Of a stretch of DNA of 64,000 bases, positions 22,925 to 36,201 are shown in pieces (position 1 is the stretch's first letter; each line of letters begins with the position of its first letter). A model generated the notes under the pieces. The model was not told the origin of the DNA and made no database searches. It saw only the letters and a list, made by a program, of their open reading frames with translations. Both the position numbers and the translations under genes were made by a program. The stretch is from Botryosphaeria dothidea (Eukaryota; Ascomycota; Dothideomycetes; Botryosphaeriales; Botryosphaeriaceae): the NCBI GenBank assembly GCA_011503125.2, contig WWBZ02000001.1:806001-870000 (forward strand). The letters are read 5' to 3'.

Positions 22925-25479
22925 TACGCGCAGTCCGCTTCGCGCTGTTAGGTTGCGGGGAGCCTCGTTCCTATCCTGGTCTCATCTGCTCTGGCGGAGG
23001 GCAGATGTTCGCCGAGGGGGACTTGCCCGAGGCTGGCAGCGGTGATTTGCCGTAGAACTGTTGCGAGAATTGTTTCTAGTCACCTCATCAGCCTACTGAT
23101 TAGGATTCGTATGTTGTAAGGGTGGTTACTTACATGGCCGCTGCTTCTTGGGTTATTCCTTGACGTGGAATAGTTGGGCTTTGAAGCTAGCGCGGTTGGA
23201 CGACCTGTGCGAGATGTGCAGCGCCGATGAAGGCAAGGATACCGTTGGCGAGAAACGAGGGCATGGCGTCTAGTAAGCTTGAGTACAATACAGACTGCAC
23301 AGTGCCGGCTTTCAGTGTAACTGTCTACTACGATAGTTACGGAGGAACCGGGAATACCGCGCCTCGACCTCGACAGCGAGGATCCTTTGTCAGTAAATCA
23401 GCTATCTCAAGATGAAGAGGAAGATGCGACTGCACAGGGTGACCAGCTGACGACGAGAGCGCAGAGGCAAGACAAGGGTAGATGGGTGAGGTACATCAGA
23501 CTGCTTACCATGTCTTCTTTCCGGTCTTTTGGATATGCTCGCACTCAGTCACGGGGTCGCCGACGGTAGTAAGAGGGAGGGGAACACATAACTGAGGATC
23601 AGAAGACCTCTCTTCTCTTCTTACCGCCGGCGACCACCGCAAAAGAAAAGAAAATATATATAGAAGTTGATAAGAAGAAAGGCGAAGCTCAGGAAGACAG
23701 ATAGCAGAGGGGCTCATTATATACCCGTCCTTCTTGACAACTTACGTTGACTTCATCATCCTCGCAAAGAGACGGCGGAAGTTGTACCCGATGTACGCCA
23801 TTCCGCTTTCTCCATCGCAGACACCCCCAGTGCGTGATCCCGCTGCAGCGAAGCCCAGCCATTGCCAGCGCACAGAGACATATCGCCGCTTCCGCACACA
23901 AACGCCGTCACCGCGCCATCGCACACCTGTGGCGCCGATCTAAACAGACAGGCGTCCCGCCGCTGCCCCCAAGCCCGTTCGGAGGCGCTTTCCACGGGTA
24001 CGGGCCGCAGACCATCGGCCTTCAGCATCAGTCAGAAACACCTCTCGCGGGTACGGGCTTCCACCCCGACTCTCCACTCCGCCGCCGTCACGGAAACAGA
24101 CGTCAACGCCGCAGCGCGGACACGACCTGCACCGCGCCACCGTCCTGACCGCCCATTTCCCTGCCGGATGCGTGCGTACGTCGAACGATCCCCCTCACGA
24201 TCAGTGAATCACCTTCTCCAGCTCCTGCACTCTCCCGTGATTCTTCAAACAGCGCACAGTCCAGACCATTGCAGATCTCACATCTCACGATCGTCATCAG
24301 GCGCGGATAGCGTTTGCACTGCGGGGTCAGTACGATCCTGTATCACCTATCCGCACGTTGAACGAAACGCGAAGAGATGGTGTTGCAGACACAGCAGCCC
24401 GTACCCGCGGCGTGCTGGACGACCAACACCTGATCGACACGCCTGGATCCAGGTGGGGGGCAGGACACGGGGGTGCGTTGGGGAATTGCGGGCGGGAGGC
24501 GACAGGCCCCGCCAGGGCCTCATCTAGAAAGAGGCAGGCAGTATATGATTGGGAAAAACTGACTTGTCAATCTTGTAATCAAAGACGTGGAAGGTCTCAA
24601 AACGTAGTGCATAACGAGAGAAGGAAGCTAGAGGGAAGGTTGAGCAGAAAATTACGGTTCCGAGACATGCGTGCAGGTTGAAGCTGTCACATGCAGATGG
24701 AGAAATTTCATTCCAGTGAGGCGGACGACAGAAACTCAGCAACGGCTGCCGGCAGACGTTGGGACGCGACGATACAGCGCACAAGAATGTCTGCAAGTGA
24801 GTGATCGCATCCGTCACAGGACGAGCTGACGGATTGGACACTGTCTGCGAGTCGATAGCAACCATGGTTCAGGGTGAACATAGCTTCATGTGCAGCGGAG
24901 CAAGACGCGGCTTGAACGTCGTTGACATGAAGCAGTCAAGATTGGGAGTGCAGCCATCTTTTTTTTTTTTGCGGGCTCGTCAGACGCGACGCGTTCTGGG
25001 CCACAGCGCATTTTTGATTGGTCAGAATGCTTGCCTGTCGGCGCTAAGCCCTCGAGGACTAGCCTCACGCCGCAGCCCTGAACGTCAGGTCGTCTCTCTC
25101 ACGACACACAAAGCTTGTCAATATCATCAAAAAGCATCAAAGCATGGGTTATTGACGGTTATCCTGTCATTTTGTAGCTTGTTCCCTAAAGGAATCGTCC
25201 ACATGTCATAGGCTGTCATAAAAGTCTGTACTACGAAAGAAGAACTGTCCCACGAACCCTCTCTCAAAGTCTTGCTGAAGTTACCCGCCTAGACATGCTA
25301 CACGAGGACCCGATACCGACCATGTGAGATGGGAGAATGGCTCGAAGAGATGAGCATTGACACAGAAGAAAAGAAGAAAGCGCCATGCAGGAAGATAAGC
25401 GCTGACCATCCCGCAAAATCTAACCGAGAAAAAGAGATGAGCATGCACAAGGTTGATGCTGCAACCCCGCGCTCGCCTC

Positions 25480-26695
25480 CTACTCCTTGACCGTGTAAGT
25501 GCCGTAGTCCAACGTGCCGGGTTGGGCCCTGGTGACGTTGCCGGCGAAGTAGCCCTTGAAGTTGCCTAATTGCACATGTTAGTTGCCGCTCAAACAATCA
25601 GGATTCGACTCCACTTACCTGGGGCCAAGTAATTGCACACCGTCAACGAATGACCGTAGTTGGAGCCCATGAAGCCACTGGAAGGGCAGCCTCCGTTGTT
25701 GGGATTGCACTTGAGCTGATCGCACGACTGGACCGCACATCCAACCTTGGTGGATGCAGCCCAGATCAGCTGAGTGAAGTGGCCGTAGCGCTCCCAGAGT
25801 CCGTTGTCGTTCATGCTCAGCGGAGTAGGCTGACCATAGTCCGAATCGGGGAAGAGCTCAACCTCCGAGTTGTACCAGCTGTTGGTGATGGCCGCCTGGA
25901 TGTTGTCGATTGGAGTGCCGATCTGAAGGTTCTGGCCGTATCCACCGCCGTTGACGTCCCTAGACTCTGTTGGTTCAATTAATCGCGAAAAAGTAAAGCA
26001 GAGAGAGCTTACATGGAATGACTGAAGTTGCAGGTCGCAGCTACCGCCGAGGCACTAAGGAAAAGGCCCGTGTCCCAGTGGATCGCCGGAACGGTGTGGT
26101 TCTTGCGATGGCGGTTGTGGGCAATCAAGGAGTCTGTGCAGAGCTTGATGTGAAGATCGTCCTGAAAGTAAGTCTGACACTCATGGGCCATGTTGTTCTC
26201 ATCGAAGCCGAGGTCCGAGTCATCGGCGTTGGAAGGGCCCTGAGAATAAGAAGACGGAGTGGGAGCTGCAACCAACTTCGACACGTACGAGTTCGAGAAG
26301 GTGGAGTACACAAAAGAATCCTCGGAGGTGGAAGGGAACGTGAGATCAGGCACGACATGGGGGAAGCTGCTGCTGGTGTGCTCGACAGAGGACTTGGCCG
26401 GGGCGGTACCACCTCCGATCTCGCTCCAGAAGAAGGAGGATGCCTGAGAAGAAGGCGCCGGGAGAACAGTGATGACCTGGACAGGAGCAGAGGCGACCTG
26501 GCTGGCAGCGGACATGGCCGGGGCGGTAGCAGTGACGACCGAGGTGATGGTGACGGCCACGAGGTTGCGGTTAGGCTGAACAGGGGGAGCGGGAACGGTG
26601 ACAGTGACGACAGCGGTAGCGGTACGGGTGACAACGAGCGGAGCCGCCATGGCCATGGTAGCCATGCCGCTGAGAAGGAAAGTCGAGAAGCGCAT
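25480..26695 (-). CDS. Secreted CAP-domain (SCP/PR-1-like) protein
   Basis: Extracellular CAP superfamily protein. Fungal members include the sterol- and lipid-binding Pry proteins and some secreted virulence-associated proteins. Exons on the minus strand are 26695-26013, 25959-25619 and 25565-25480, giving 369 residues. There is a signal peptide (MRFSTFLLSGMATMAMA), then about 180 residues rich in Ser, Thr, Val and Pro, likely O-glycosylated. The CAP domain contains LIAHNRHRKNHTVPAIHW, the CAP glutamate in WYNSEVELF, HFTQLIWAASTKVGCAV and a C-terminal HSLTVCNYLAPG signature split by the last intron. The His and Glu residues of the CAP cleft are present. A TATA-like element lies about 150 bases upstream. 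Family call firm; ligand unknown. Confidence 0.93.
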
Positions 26696-29600
26696 TGTGA
26701 CTTGGCGGAGAGTGCTTCTAGGTTGACTAAGATCTCAGATCTCGTTGCACGATCTAAAGGACTGGAGCTGCAAATTAGATTGGGTGAAGGAAGATCTTGG
26801 AAGAGGTAATTGATGAAGGCTAAGGAGTGGATGCGCAGCAAGATATAAGAGCAGGAGTGGTCCGAGGGACAATTGAACGAGGCAAAGACCGTAGAGTGGT
26901 AGGACAAGCGATGAGGCAAGGCGGGTGAGGTCAGCGGTGTTGGAGTTGGAAGACTTACGTGGACGGCTTTTCAAGCTCAGCGAGAAAAGCCTAAGGAGGG
27001 TGCGACCGAGGCGCACGGAGAAGGAGTGGGTTGGCAAAGAGAATGTCAGGCGAACAGGAAGTTGCAAGAGAGTGTGATTGAAGGAGAAGGAGGAAGAGGA
27101 GAGGAGAAGCACGCGGTGTACTGGGAAGAAATAGCTGGGCAGAGAGGCGCTAGTGCTCGCTTAGCGAGGCGTGGCTTCCCTTTTGGGAGGGCGGGCGAGA
27201 CAGAAGGGCAGGCGCCAGCAGGCGGAGTGGCGGGCGGCGGGCGGCAGGCGCTCCGCTGGGGCTCAAGCGCAGCAAAGACAGCGCAGCTGTGAAGACTCGA
27301 GACACGAACAACGGCAGCGATAGAGAATATCTGGCAGAGCCTCCAGTTATACACGCGCGCACGGCGCCGACAGCGTGGGTCGGCACTGGGCTTGCGGATC
27401 ACTGCGAGGACGAAGCATGCGCTGCGTGTTTGGAGCCCCCTTGGCAGCAACCGCATCCACTCCATTCGCACACTCGTCCCCTGGAGTGTGGGCGCAATCT
27501 TCATCGGAGCGCACATGTTTGATTAAGGTTCTCCAGAGCGTGAGCACCGTTCGCTGCTTGGGTATGTCTTGTGGCAGGCTCGCGCGCGCTCCGGCTCTGC
27601 TGTCAGCACCCGCCGTGATCAACACCAGGGATCCGCTGCCCTACCGCTCTCTCGCGTGTGTTCATTGACTTGGATGTCAATCAGCCCTGGGCTCCGTGTT
27701 TCGCTCATCTTGGGCCTGCAGACCAGGGCCGTGCTCCGCATATCTTGCGTTCGCCCTCGTGCATCCCCGTCGCCCTCTCCAGTCCACGACGCTCTATCAG
27801 GCCACCTCGCGCGTTGTCTCCCACCTTGTCTTTGCACAATTGAATTTCGTGCGATTGGAGGTCGTCGCGTTCATTTCGCAGCGGACCTGTAGCGTTGTCT
27901 ATGCGGCGGCTCCCGTTGCTTGCATGAGCGGCTCGCCGTGTCACTGGGGAAACGCACAGAATGCACTTCTTGTCAATGAGGTTGGGTCGCCGAGTCTCTG
28001 CACTCACCACTCCCGATCGCGGGCGGCAATAAGCTCATGCACGCCATCAGCATGACGTTGCGGCAATGCAAGGCGCTGGGAAGCGCAGAAGAACGCGTGA
28101 CCTCCCTTCACCTACCGGGCGCTGAGGAGCAGAAATGCGCAACCACACGATACGCCCTTGGCCGGCCAGTGTCGTCCATGAAACGGCGCTGTCCCCGCAT
28201 TCCTCACAGCAGGACGCCGAAACGCCGCGGTAGATGAAAGTGGAAAGGGGGAGGGCAGCTCACGTTGCACACACTTGCGCCCTCAACACCATTGGCTGCT
28301 CGCACCCCCAAGTCGGTCGTCAGCAGCGTTGGAGACGCCATTTGGCCGCCTAGGAAGCACAATACGAGCGTGTCTCGTCAATTGTTTGTGCCGGTCATAC
28401 GAGCCTACATGGATCCGTGAGGCGGTTATTGCGGCTCTGAGCTGGAATCCTCGGCGCGAGCGACACACTCAAGGCATTTCTGCAACAGGCTGACTCTATC
28501 TCAGATTCGGACAGGCACCGGATCGGGCATCTGGGCCGGCGCTGGTCTCACAGCGGCGGCTGCCAGTGTGGATGAAGCAAAGACACGGCCCGACACGGGG
28601 GCTACTTCCCGACCCACTGGCGCAGATCCTCCGCACCGCACTGCATCCTGCGTCATGCAATCTAAGATGCTGCGCATGAGTCTCGTTGATCCGGGACGCG
28701 CCGTTTCCAGCCGCTCTGCCCACCTGCAAACTTACCATAAAAATTCCACCAATTCTCGGTGTCTCAGCAACTACGATATCTGTCCATCAATTCAATACTC
28801 TCTTCGGATCGTGCTCAATATAACGAATTCCTGCCTCCGTACCGTGCGCATTATCGCTACAGCCGCACATGTCTATCCCCAGCCGCAGAGCACTGGCCCG
28901 GGCCGGGAGCGCTCCGCCCGCAGCAGTCTGGAACTGTTCCGCGCAGCCGCCGGTTACACGAGCACCAACATGCCCGCCTTTCGTTTCGAGGTCTTTCTAG
29001 CATTTGCTCGAAGTAGATGTGCGTTTGTAACGGTATCTCGCCGGAGAGCCTGTTCGAATGAGCTAAGAGTGATGTCGAGAAGCGCACTATCAACCTCCGG
29101 CACCAATTCCGCCAAGGATGGAGCAGAGAGTAGGCATACGGAACAGTTACGCGTCAATACCGCAGAGAGTAAATGATTCGCATCCTTCTTTTGTAGTTGA
29201 ACCAATGAGCTCAGCCATTATTATCCTCCTCGAGACTATTGACACGCGCCGTCATCAGCATCTCCATCAGAGGCAACCAAAAATCCTCTCCTGTACTACA
29301 GCCTTGCTTACTCACTCAAGGCATCCTCGAACCAAGACCACGAAAAGTGTTTGTAAGCCCCATACGCAATCTGTCCAACCTCTTTCCCTCAATCATGCGG
29401 CTGATTGAACGGAAATAGGGCACCTGCCACATCCAGCCCTATCTTCGAAAACAAGATTTGTTCGGCCGCCTTTCCCATCTACTACGCCTGCCGCCGCCGT
29501 GACGAGCGCAGTGTTCTCAGGCCGAGACAACCGGCAATCGTCAACGTCACCGCCACCAACGCGACAGCACCCAACGCCACGCTGAGCGCCACAACGGCTG

Positions 29601-30035
29601 ACGAATGACGCAAAACGGCTGCGGCCGAAGTCTGGATCCGGGGATAGGCTTGAGCGATGGATGAGGATCAATCACCCGAGGATGGAGGTGGTTACATGGA
29701 GGCGGAAATAGCGGAGCGAGTGGGAAGAGGGCGGAGTGCAAGAGCGGCGATGTTTTCCATCTGTCTACGTTTCTACCTGATCATTTCTGTCCATCTCCCT
29801 TCATCCTGTACAGAGCGTAGAAGCGCCAAACTCCATTTTCCCTTCTATTCATGAAAGCAACGCGTGATGCAAGGGCACACCCCACCTCCATGCAAGAAAC
29901 AACGCAAGGCACCCAAATGAAGCAGAAACACCCGATCACCATGCACGCAGAGCAAACAAAGAAACAAAAATCAAGGAAAAATGTACTCATCTAAAGTCTA
30001 CCACCCCCTGCCTCAAGACAACAGTCCACGCAAAC
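26696..30035. other. Gene-poor region, CAP promoter to HATPase 3' flank
   Basis: The right side of the CAP gene holds its promoter. About 27130-27290 is rich in G and C. From 27300 to 29700 there are many short open frames, the longest 202 codons at 28568-29176, without domain-like features. The last 300 bases before 30036 are probably the HATPase 3' UTR. No RNA gene or mobile element was recognised. Confidence 0.45.
26842..26849 (-). promoter_or_regulatory. TATA-like element of the CAP gene
   Basis: On the minus strand the sequence reads CTTATATC, about 150 bases upstream of the CAP start codon. The distance fits a fungal TATA box plus leader. Confidence 0.4.
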
Positions 30036-33000
30036 TCACCCCGCAACCAGCCTCGCCATAGCCCCAAACGTCGCCTTGACAAAGCTGCCCTCATAGAACA
30101 CGTGCTGCGCGCTATGCTCCTGCGCCAAATTATGCGCAATCTCATGGCAAAACGCCTCCCACCAAAAGACGCTAGCATCTCTCCTGCCGACCTCACCCGC
30201 CTCAACCCCAGCCGCATGCAGCGTTAAAAAGTAGTGGTAGTTAAAGAATAGCGCACCGCCCTGGTTGAACGCGATGGTGCTGCTGGTCTCCTCGTAGAAG
30301 ATATTCAGCACGCCAGGCGCGTTGATATTGAAGACAATTCCCCCAATCCCCGCGAGCAGCGCGGCGAAGGCGTCGATACCGCGCAAGAAAGCCGGGTCGG
30401 TGGTGGGAATGGGCCGGACGGGGTTGTTGGCGAGGTAGATGGTGATGTTGGTGGCTGGGTGGACGAACCAGCGCGAAAGGTCCTTGGAGGTGCTACTGTC
30501 GCAGTACGAGCCATGCGCCTCATCGATCTCGCGCGTTTGCGTGGACGACTGCACGTGCGGCGAGTTGTGCGCGCGGCACTTCTGGAGCGCGCTATCGAGA
30601 TTCGCGCGGATGTCGGTCGACATGTGGTTGGGGTCGCTGGGCTGGGGGAGGCCACCGCCGGCGGCAGCACCACCACCGCTGCGGGTGTTGCTTGGACCGG
30701 ATACGGAGGAGCGATTGCCGCCGGTGGTGAGATTCTCGAAAGCCTTCGTGAAGTTGGACATAAATTTGCTGCGGCGGTTGTTGGCCGTCGAGTCAAGGCT
30801 TGGGCGCCTCTCAATCTGGTTTTCGGCCGTGTCATGTTCAGGGGAGTCGAAAGCGCCTGGCATCTTCGGCATTGGCTTGTCAGGTGTCTGTGGAGGTACC
30901 TGGTTGGCAGCGGCTTCGACTTGTGGAAGCTGATTGGTCTGGGGAACCGGTTGCTTTGGCGAGATCGGTTCAGCATATGGCGGTGGCGCATTAGCAATCC
31001 GCTGCTTCTCTTCTTCAGCAAGCCTGGCTTGTTCAAGTGCCTTTTGTCTTTCCTTGCGAGCAAGAATACGGTGCACGTCATATCCCTTGTCTCGCAAACG
31101 GCGCAGGCTATTACCCAAGATAGTCTCCAGAATGAGAACCTCATGCTTTGGATTCTGGCGCTTGAGGAGCAATGGCACGAGCTCGCGGCTGACCTCATAG
31201 AAGTCGAAGTCTGGACGAACGTACAATGTGGTAGACGTTTGGAACCTCGACTTGACTCTGAGCATGCCGGCGCTTGTCTTCAATGATACAGGGCGTTTTC
31301 CCGGCAGCTGAAGACGATGAGTGAGAGACGACACCATCTTGACGTCCAGATTCGACTCCAACCATCTCGTATCATGATGGATATGTTCCTTGTTGTAGGA
31401 CACTAGGAAGATTGGGGTCCGCTCGACGATGAGCGTTTTTAGGGCAGCTGCTTTGGATTCTCCGCCAGAGATGGGGTTTCCAGGAATTTTTTCCACTTGG
31501 ACGCGGTCACTGAGCTTCTCTGCACCTAGATGCATATAGAATTGCTCGAGAACCTCGTCCTCAGGAGCGACCAAGAGAGAGCTCCTGAAAACACTATAGT
31601 ATTGAACGTTATCCCGGATGACGATTTGGTGGGCTGCAGCGCTCTTCAAGGCCTGCTGAATTGTAGGATCATCAACTTCGTCGTCATCCTCGTCGAGAAG
31701 GGATTTCTCTTTCTCTTCAGCTGCCTTTCCCTCTTGCTGCTCATCTACGAAAGCGAGCAAAACGGGCTTATTTTTGAAGGAAGTCCAGACGCCCTTGTCT
31801 GACCTCAACTCTCTCTCTTCAACAGCGAATTGCCGGAGCAAGTCCATGTATTTGGGCGCTTGGAGCTCTTGTAGAACCTTAGTCGGATTTTCGATAACCA
31901 TGCGAGCTAGTTCCAGGATGGTGGGCTGTTCCTTGGCTCCGACAGTCTTCAAGAAGGCATTCGCTATGCTTCCGAAGTCGACAAAGTTCAGAATCTTGCC
32001 AAACTCCTTGCTTTCACCAACGAAACAGGTCTGAGGTGGAATGTGCCGGACTCTCTTTTGATCTTCCGAATTGACAAGTGGAACAATCGGCGAACTACCA
32101 AGCTCTTGAGCGATGTGGCGCTGACTCTGGATATCCGCAATCCTTCCAGCCATGTATCCGAAATACAAAGCGGCGTCTTGCTTGCTCTTCGGAGGGGACT
32201 GAATCAAGTTTCTCGCGCATGCATCTATGGGAGGGTCACGGCGAACACCGAACACAGCCGCATGAGGTTGGATATCCCGGCGTAGGATATTGTATCCGAA
32301 GATGGATGCGTCGGAGTTTGTTACACAGTCAGATGGACGGACCAAGAAAGGAAATTGGATGCCTTCGACGGGTAAGATCTCCTTGTCTGCCAGCGCTGCC
32401 GGTGGCACGTTCTGCCACATAGCCCGATTGGACAAGAAATAGTGCATGACTATCTCGTAATGTGGGGCATCGTTGATCTTTGCTGCGTAGGAGATCATGT
32501 CGATGATCTCAGTCCAACTTGGGCTCTTCCGCAAGCCCAACTCGCGAAGGAACTTAGCTTTGGGGTCCAGGGACTTGTACTCAGCATTTGCTCGCCATTT
32601 AATCACTGGAAGGCCAAGCGCTTTGTTGTCTTTGCTGGGTTCATAAATTTGCTGAAGCTTGTACAGACGCTTCGCGTCACCACGGAAACCAGGGTAGTCC
32701 TCAACGGGCCAAATCTGCTTCTCAACCAAGACGGTACGATCCTTGGCGGGAATTGAATCTCGAACATCTGTGAGATATTCGATCAAGTCCATATGGCTCC
32801 ATTTAGGCTGGTTGTCTTGTGGAGACTTGTTAGGTGTAGCTAACAACCGGGTGAAGACGTAGTCCAGGTCGATGGTCTGGCGAAGTCCCAAAGTCTCAAG
32901 AAATTTCGGCTTTAGCCCAGGAACGGTCAAATTAGGAAGATCTTCGAAGAGCTTGACGTTAGGATGATAAGTCTGCTGAGGAGTCTGCATGCCGTTCTTG

Positions 33001-35339
33001 GTGGGCATGACTGTGTGAGGTTGGAGGAGGGCAACAACATCTGTTCTCTGATGGGCTCTCAACTGATCCCACTGCTTGGAAATCACTTTGAGAACTTGGG
33101 TAGCGAAGTCGGCGTCCTTGGTAAGTGATTTTTCGCCAGTCCGTTGATTGAACTCTAGGAGGTAGCGAATCCATTCTTCAACAGGCAATTCCGTCCATCC
33201 GAAACCCTCCAGTTGTGCTCGGGTGAAATCCTTCGTGTATTTCAATGGCATGACGGAATCCGGATATGGAAGCTCTGGAGGGTATTTAGCCGCGTTCAGA
33301 TAATAGCTGATGCTACCAAGTGCGATGATTGCAGAGCCGGCTGTAAGCACAGCAGCATTGAAGAGTCGTTTGAGGTCGCTGGCGTCGATTGCGTCCGAAT
33401 TGGTCATCTGGGCTGTAAACTTGAGAAATTCCCGCATCTCTTCCTCGTTCAAAGGCTTGTTCTCCAGTCTTTGAACGATATCCTCAACTGTCAAGTAGTA
33501 GAGAATTCGCCGGTTGAGGAGCTTCTCGATGAATACCCGACATTCTTCAACAAGCTCCTCGGGAACCATAGGAAGATCTTGAAGAAATTTGAGCTTCATG
33601 AGCGATACGCGGACATTCTGACAGGGTAGGACACCGTTTGTTGATAGCATGTCTGCTTTCTTGGAAGCTCTCCAGAAGCCCTCCTCCACACACCTGCCCA
33701 CAACGCCAGATGGAGTGGCCTCCCGAGCAGTCCATTGTTTGAGCAATTGTAAGGTATCTGGAATGACCTTCGAGATGTTTTCGGCCGATGGTTTGGATGT
33801 ACCCGTTGCAGCCAGCTCTTTGGAGAGTTTGTCTTTGATTACGTCCATACTGCGGTCGAATGCCATCCTGCACGCAATTCCAGCAATCTCCAACATAGCT
33901 TCATTCCAAGTAGAGACGTGGCGATTTGACAGGTCAATACTCTCACGTTCCACAGTCGGAATCAGTGATGGTGCGAAGATATGACACTGGTAGCCAGTCG
34001 TCTGTCCAGTTGGGAATCCAATGAATACACGGCCGTGCTTAGTCGGTAGCGCAGATGCGAAGAGATCAGAGGCTCTGTCCACAGTGAGACCGGATGTGTC
34101 CGTCATGGAGCTCTCTAAGCTGGTGCTGTCGGCAGTCAAAATAGCCAACCGTGTTTGCTGAGGGGGCGGTTTCTTGGTAGCTCTGAGAAGTTCGTTGGAT
34201 AAGATCCTTGGAACCGTCGCGTTGATATTCACTGAGTTGATTCGTAGAGCAATAGTTGCTTGCGAAATCCCGGCCACATCCTCAGCCACGGCTCTTTGCT
34301 TCGCTGCTGCCTCTTCTCTGGCCGCCTTCTGCTCCTGTTCTCTTTTGCTTGCTGTTCCAATGTTAAACCTTGCAAAAAATCCCTTGAAGCTTGGGACAGC
34401 CGGTACTGCTTCTTCAACTACAGGCTCTTGCGTTGGTTCTTTTCGATCCCAGGCTATCACATTGGACCACTCCGCCTTGATATTTGCTATTTGGTGAGTG
34501 ATCTCCCGGATTTCCATGAGGCCCTTCTCGGACTTCCTTCCGATATGGCTTGGTATCGAAGCCGGCGCAGCAGCCGAAGTCGTCTTGGTAAGCTCAAGTA
34601 TCTTAAAATTATCCACATACAGCTCAATGTTCTGTAGTGCGAGAAAGGTAAGACTGGTGGTCAGGAACTTAGATAGTTCAAAGAGATCAGGTACGGGGGA
34701 AGGAGTAACGTCGCCATTTTTGTCTGAAGATTTCCGGTAGTCCAAGATGAATCTGGTGCTGTCTGAGGCCTGCTCAGCAGGCAAAGTCGAGGACTTCACG
34801 GCCAAAGTATTGCCCTTCCAGAAGAACGCCACTGTTTACAAGTTACTCATGACGAACAGGGTCAGGAGGTGACTTCTAAACTTACTCGTCTTGTTTCCAG
34901 ATATCACGAAAGGCTCGTCGCACTCGCTGAATACAGAGTAGAAACCGACACCAAAAGCACCGATCTTGGTCTCGTCAGGATTACCTTCGGCGATGCATCT
35001 CAAACGGGACCAGTCTGCATCTGTAAATGGTTTCCCATTGTTGGCCACGTCAAGACTTCTCAAAGTGTGGTTCTTGACAACGTGTCGGAGTAGTACAGCC
35101 TGATCCTGGGTCTGCGGCAGTGGTACACGTGTTGAGGGATCAGTCTCCAATCTGATGGTAGCCTTTGTAGCACCGGCATCAGCAGCATTCTGGACAAGCT
35201 CCCTCAAGGTGGTGAACTCGGCAGAGTAACGCGACAAGACCTTGTCGATCAAGGCACGGGTGTTGACGGTAACGGTATCATCTTGGCCCTCTTGCATAGT
35301 CAGCTCGCGCATGCGAGCATAGTTGATAGAACGGGCCAT
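30036..35339 (-). CDS. Sacsin-like HATPase protein with C-terminal HExxH motif
   Basis: Very large protein with an Hsp90/sacsin-type ATPase fold at its start. Exons are 35339-34886 and 34831-30036, giving 1,749 residues. The ATPase part (about residues 20-170) shows LRELVQNAADAGATKATIRL (Asn box binding Mg-ATP), DVANNGKPFTDADW and KIGAFGVGFYSVF (glycine lid), crossing the intron at GNKT/MAFFWKGN. A long alpha-rich middle resembles a fungal conserved region I recall as DUF3684. A charged segment at about 1340-1380 (KERQKALEQARLAEEEKQR) is followed by a Pro/Gln/Asn-rich linker. The last 36 residues hold HEIAHNLAQEHSAQH, which fits HExxHxxxxxH. Possible roles are chaperone-like; no function is established here. 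Divergent from Trs120. Confidence 0.88.
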
Positions 35340-36201
35340 GCTGGCGTGTGTCTTGAGCGTTGGCGGCGCAGCGGTGGCGATTTGGCGACCGTGTCAAACT
35401 TGCGGCAGCAAGCGTACCGGGAAAAGAGGCCCGTCGATCCGGGAGGATCAAGAAGCGTGCAAGGGAAAAATACGGCCAGCAAGAATGCGCATGAAACAAG
35501 TGTCATGAAAGGAAAGGACTGAGATGTCTACGAGCAGAGGAAGCAGTGGCGTCGGAAAGGAATACAGGTCCAAAGTCCAAGGAGAAAGAGATGGAACAGT
35601 CTAAGCAGGCCCCCGCGACGTGGCGTCACTGCGCCACCGATGCAGAGCCGGGTGGGTGCTGCGACGTGGAGGGTCTGACAAAGCGCAGGAGTTGTTGGAG
35701 ATGGTTCTGGAGGGTCTGAGGCTGAAGAGGGAAGTGCATCACTCGCGGAGTTAAGGGCAGCGACGCGCGCGAGTCATGAGTCAGTCTCCAGCCACCCACG
35801 CGCGCTGTCTCCCACTCTCCGCCCGTGGGCCAAGCGCCCGCCGAAAAGAAAGCCCGCTCCGCCCTCCTTCCCTTGGGCAGCGGGGCAGGAGCCACCGCCC
35901 GCCGCGACCGGGGCCCCCGCTGGCGCCGCTCCTTTCGGCCATCGCTCGCGCGCTCCCTGATGCTGCACCACCTCAAGCTTCATCCAATCCCTACCTCCCC
36001 TCTGCCTAATTTCCCCGCTCCCGCCTGGACCTGTGCAGCATCGGTCCAGCGGGCCTGCGACCGTTGCATGAGCCTTGCGGCCCTCCAAAGCTTCTAGCCT
36101 CACTCCGCCACGTGACGCCTATAGCTTTGGAGTCCTGACCGCCAGCTCTGTCCTCTCCCAAATCTCATCTGCGCCGGGCTTGCGTCACACCAGATGTCAC
36201 C
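35340..36201. other. Divergent promoter region, HATPase and Trs120
   Basis: Head-to-head genes share 862 bases. The region is GC-rich around 35800-35960, where long runs of overlapping open frames arise from composition. Short GTGGCGTCAC and CACGTGACG elements are present at about 35620 and 36110. No TATA box or gene was recognised. Confidence 0.5.

Larger units (their letters stand above)
20414..25479. other. Gene-poor accessory-looking region
   Basis: Five kilobases without a gene I can name. It holds two trinucleotide-rich tracts, a perfect 14-bp inverted repeat, a short Cys/His-motif ORF, minus-strand coding-like fragments near 21.4-22.1 kb and a T12 run (24959-24970). It shows no terminal repeats, reverse transcriptase or transposase motifs. 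It could be decayed coding DNA or regulatory/lncRNA sequence. Confidence 0.45.

Noticed and set aside
28568..29176. 202-codon plus-strand frame in the gene-poor region
   Set aside because: Mixed composition, no motif, no splice or promoter context, and no similarity I can recognise.
29393..29741. Minus-strand frames, one with a Val/Ala-rich hydrophobic segment
   Set aside because: Small residues from GTG/GCG repeats; no start, and it lies in the probable 3' flank of the HATPase gene.
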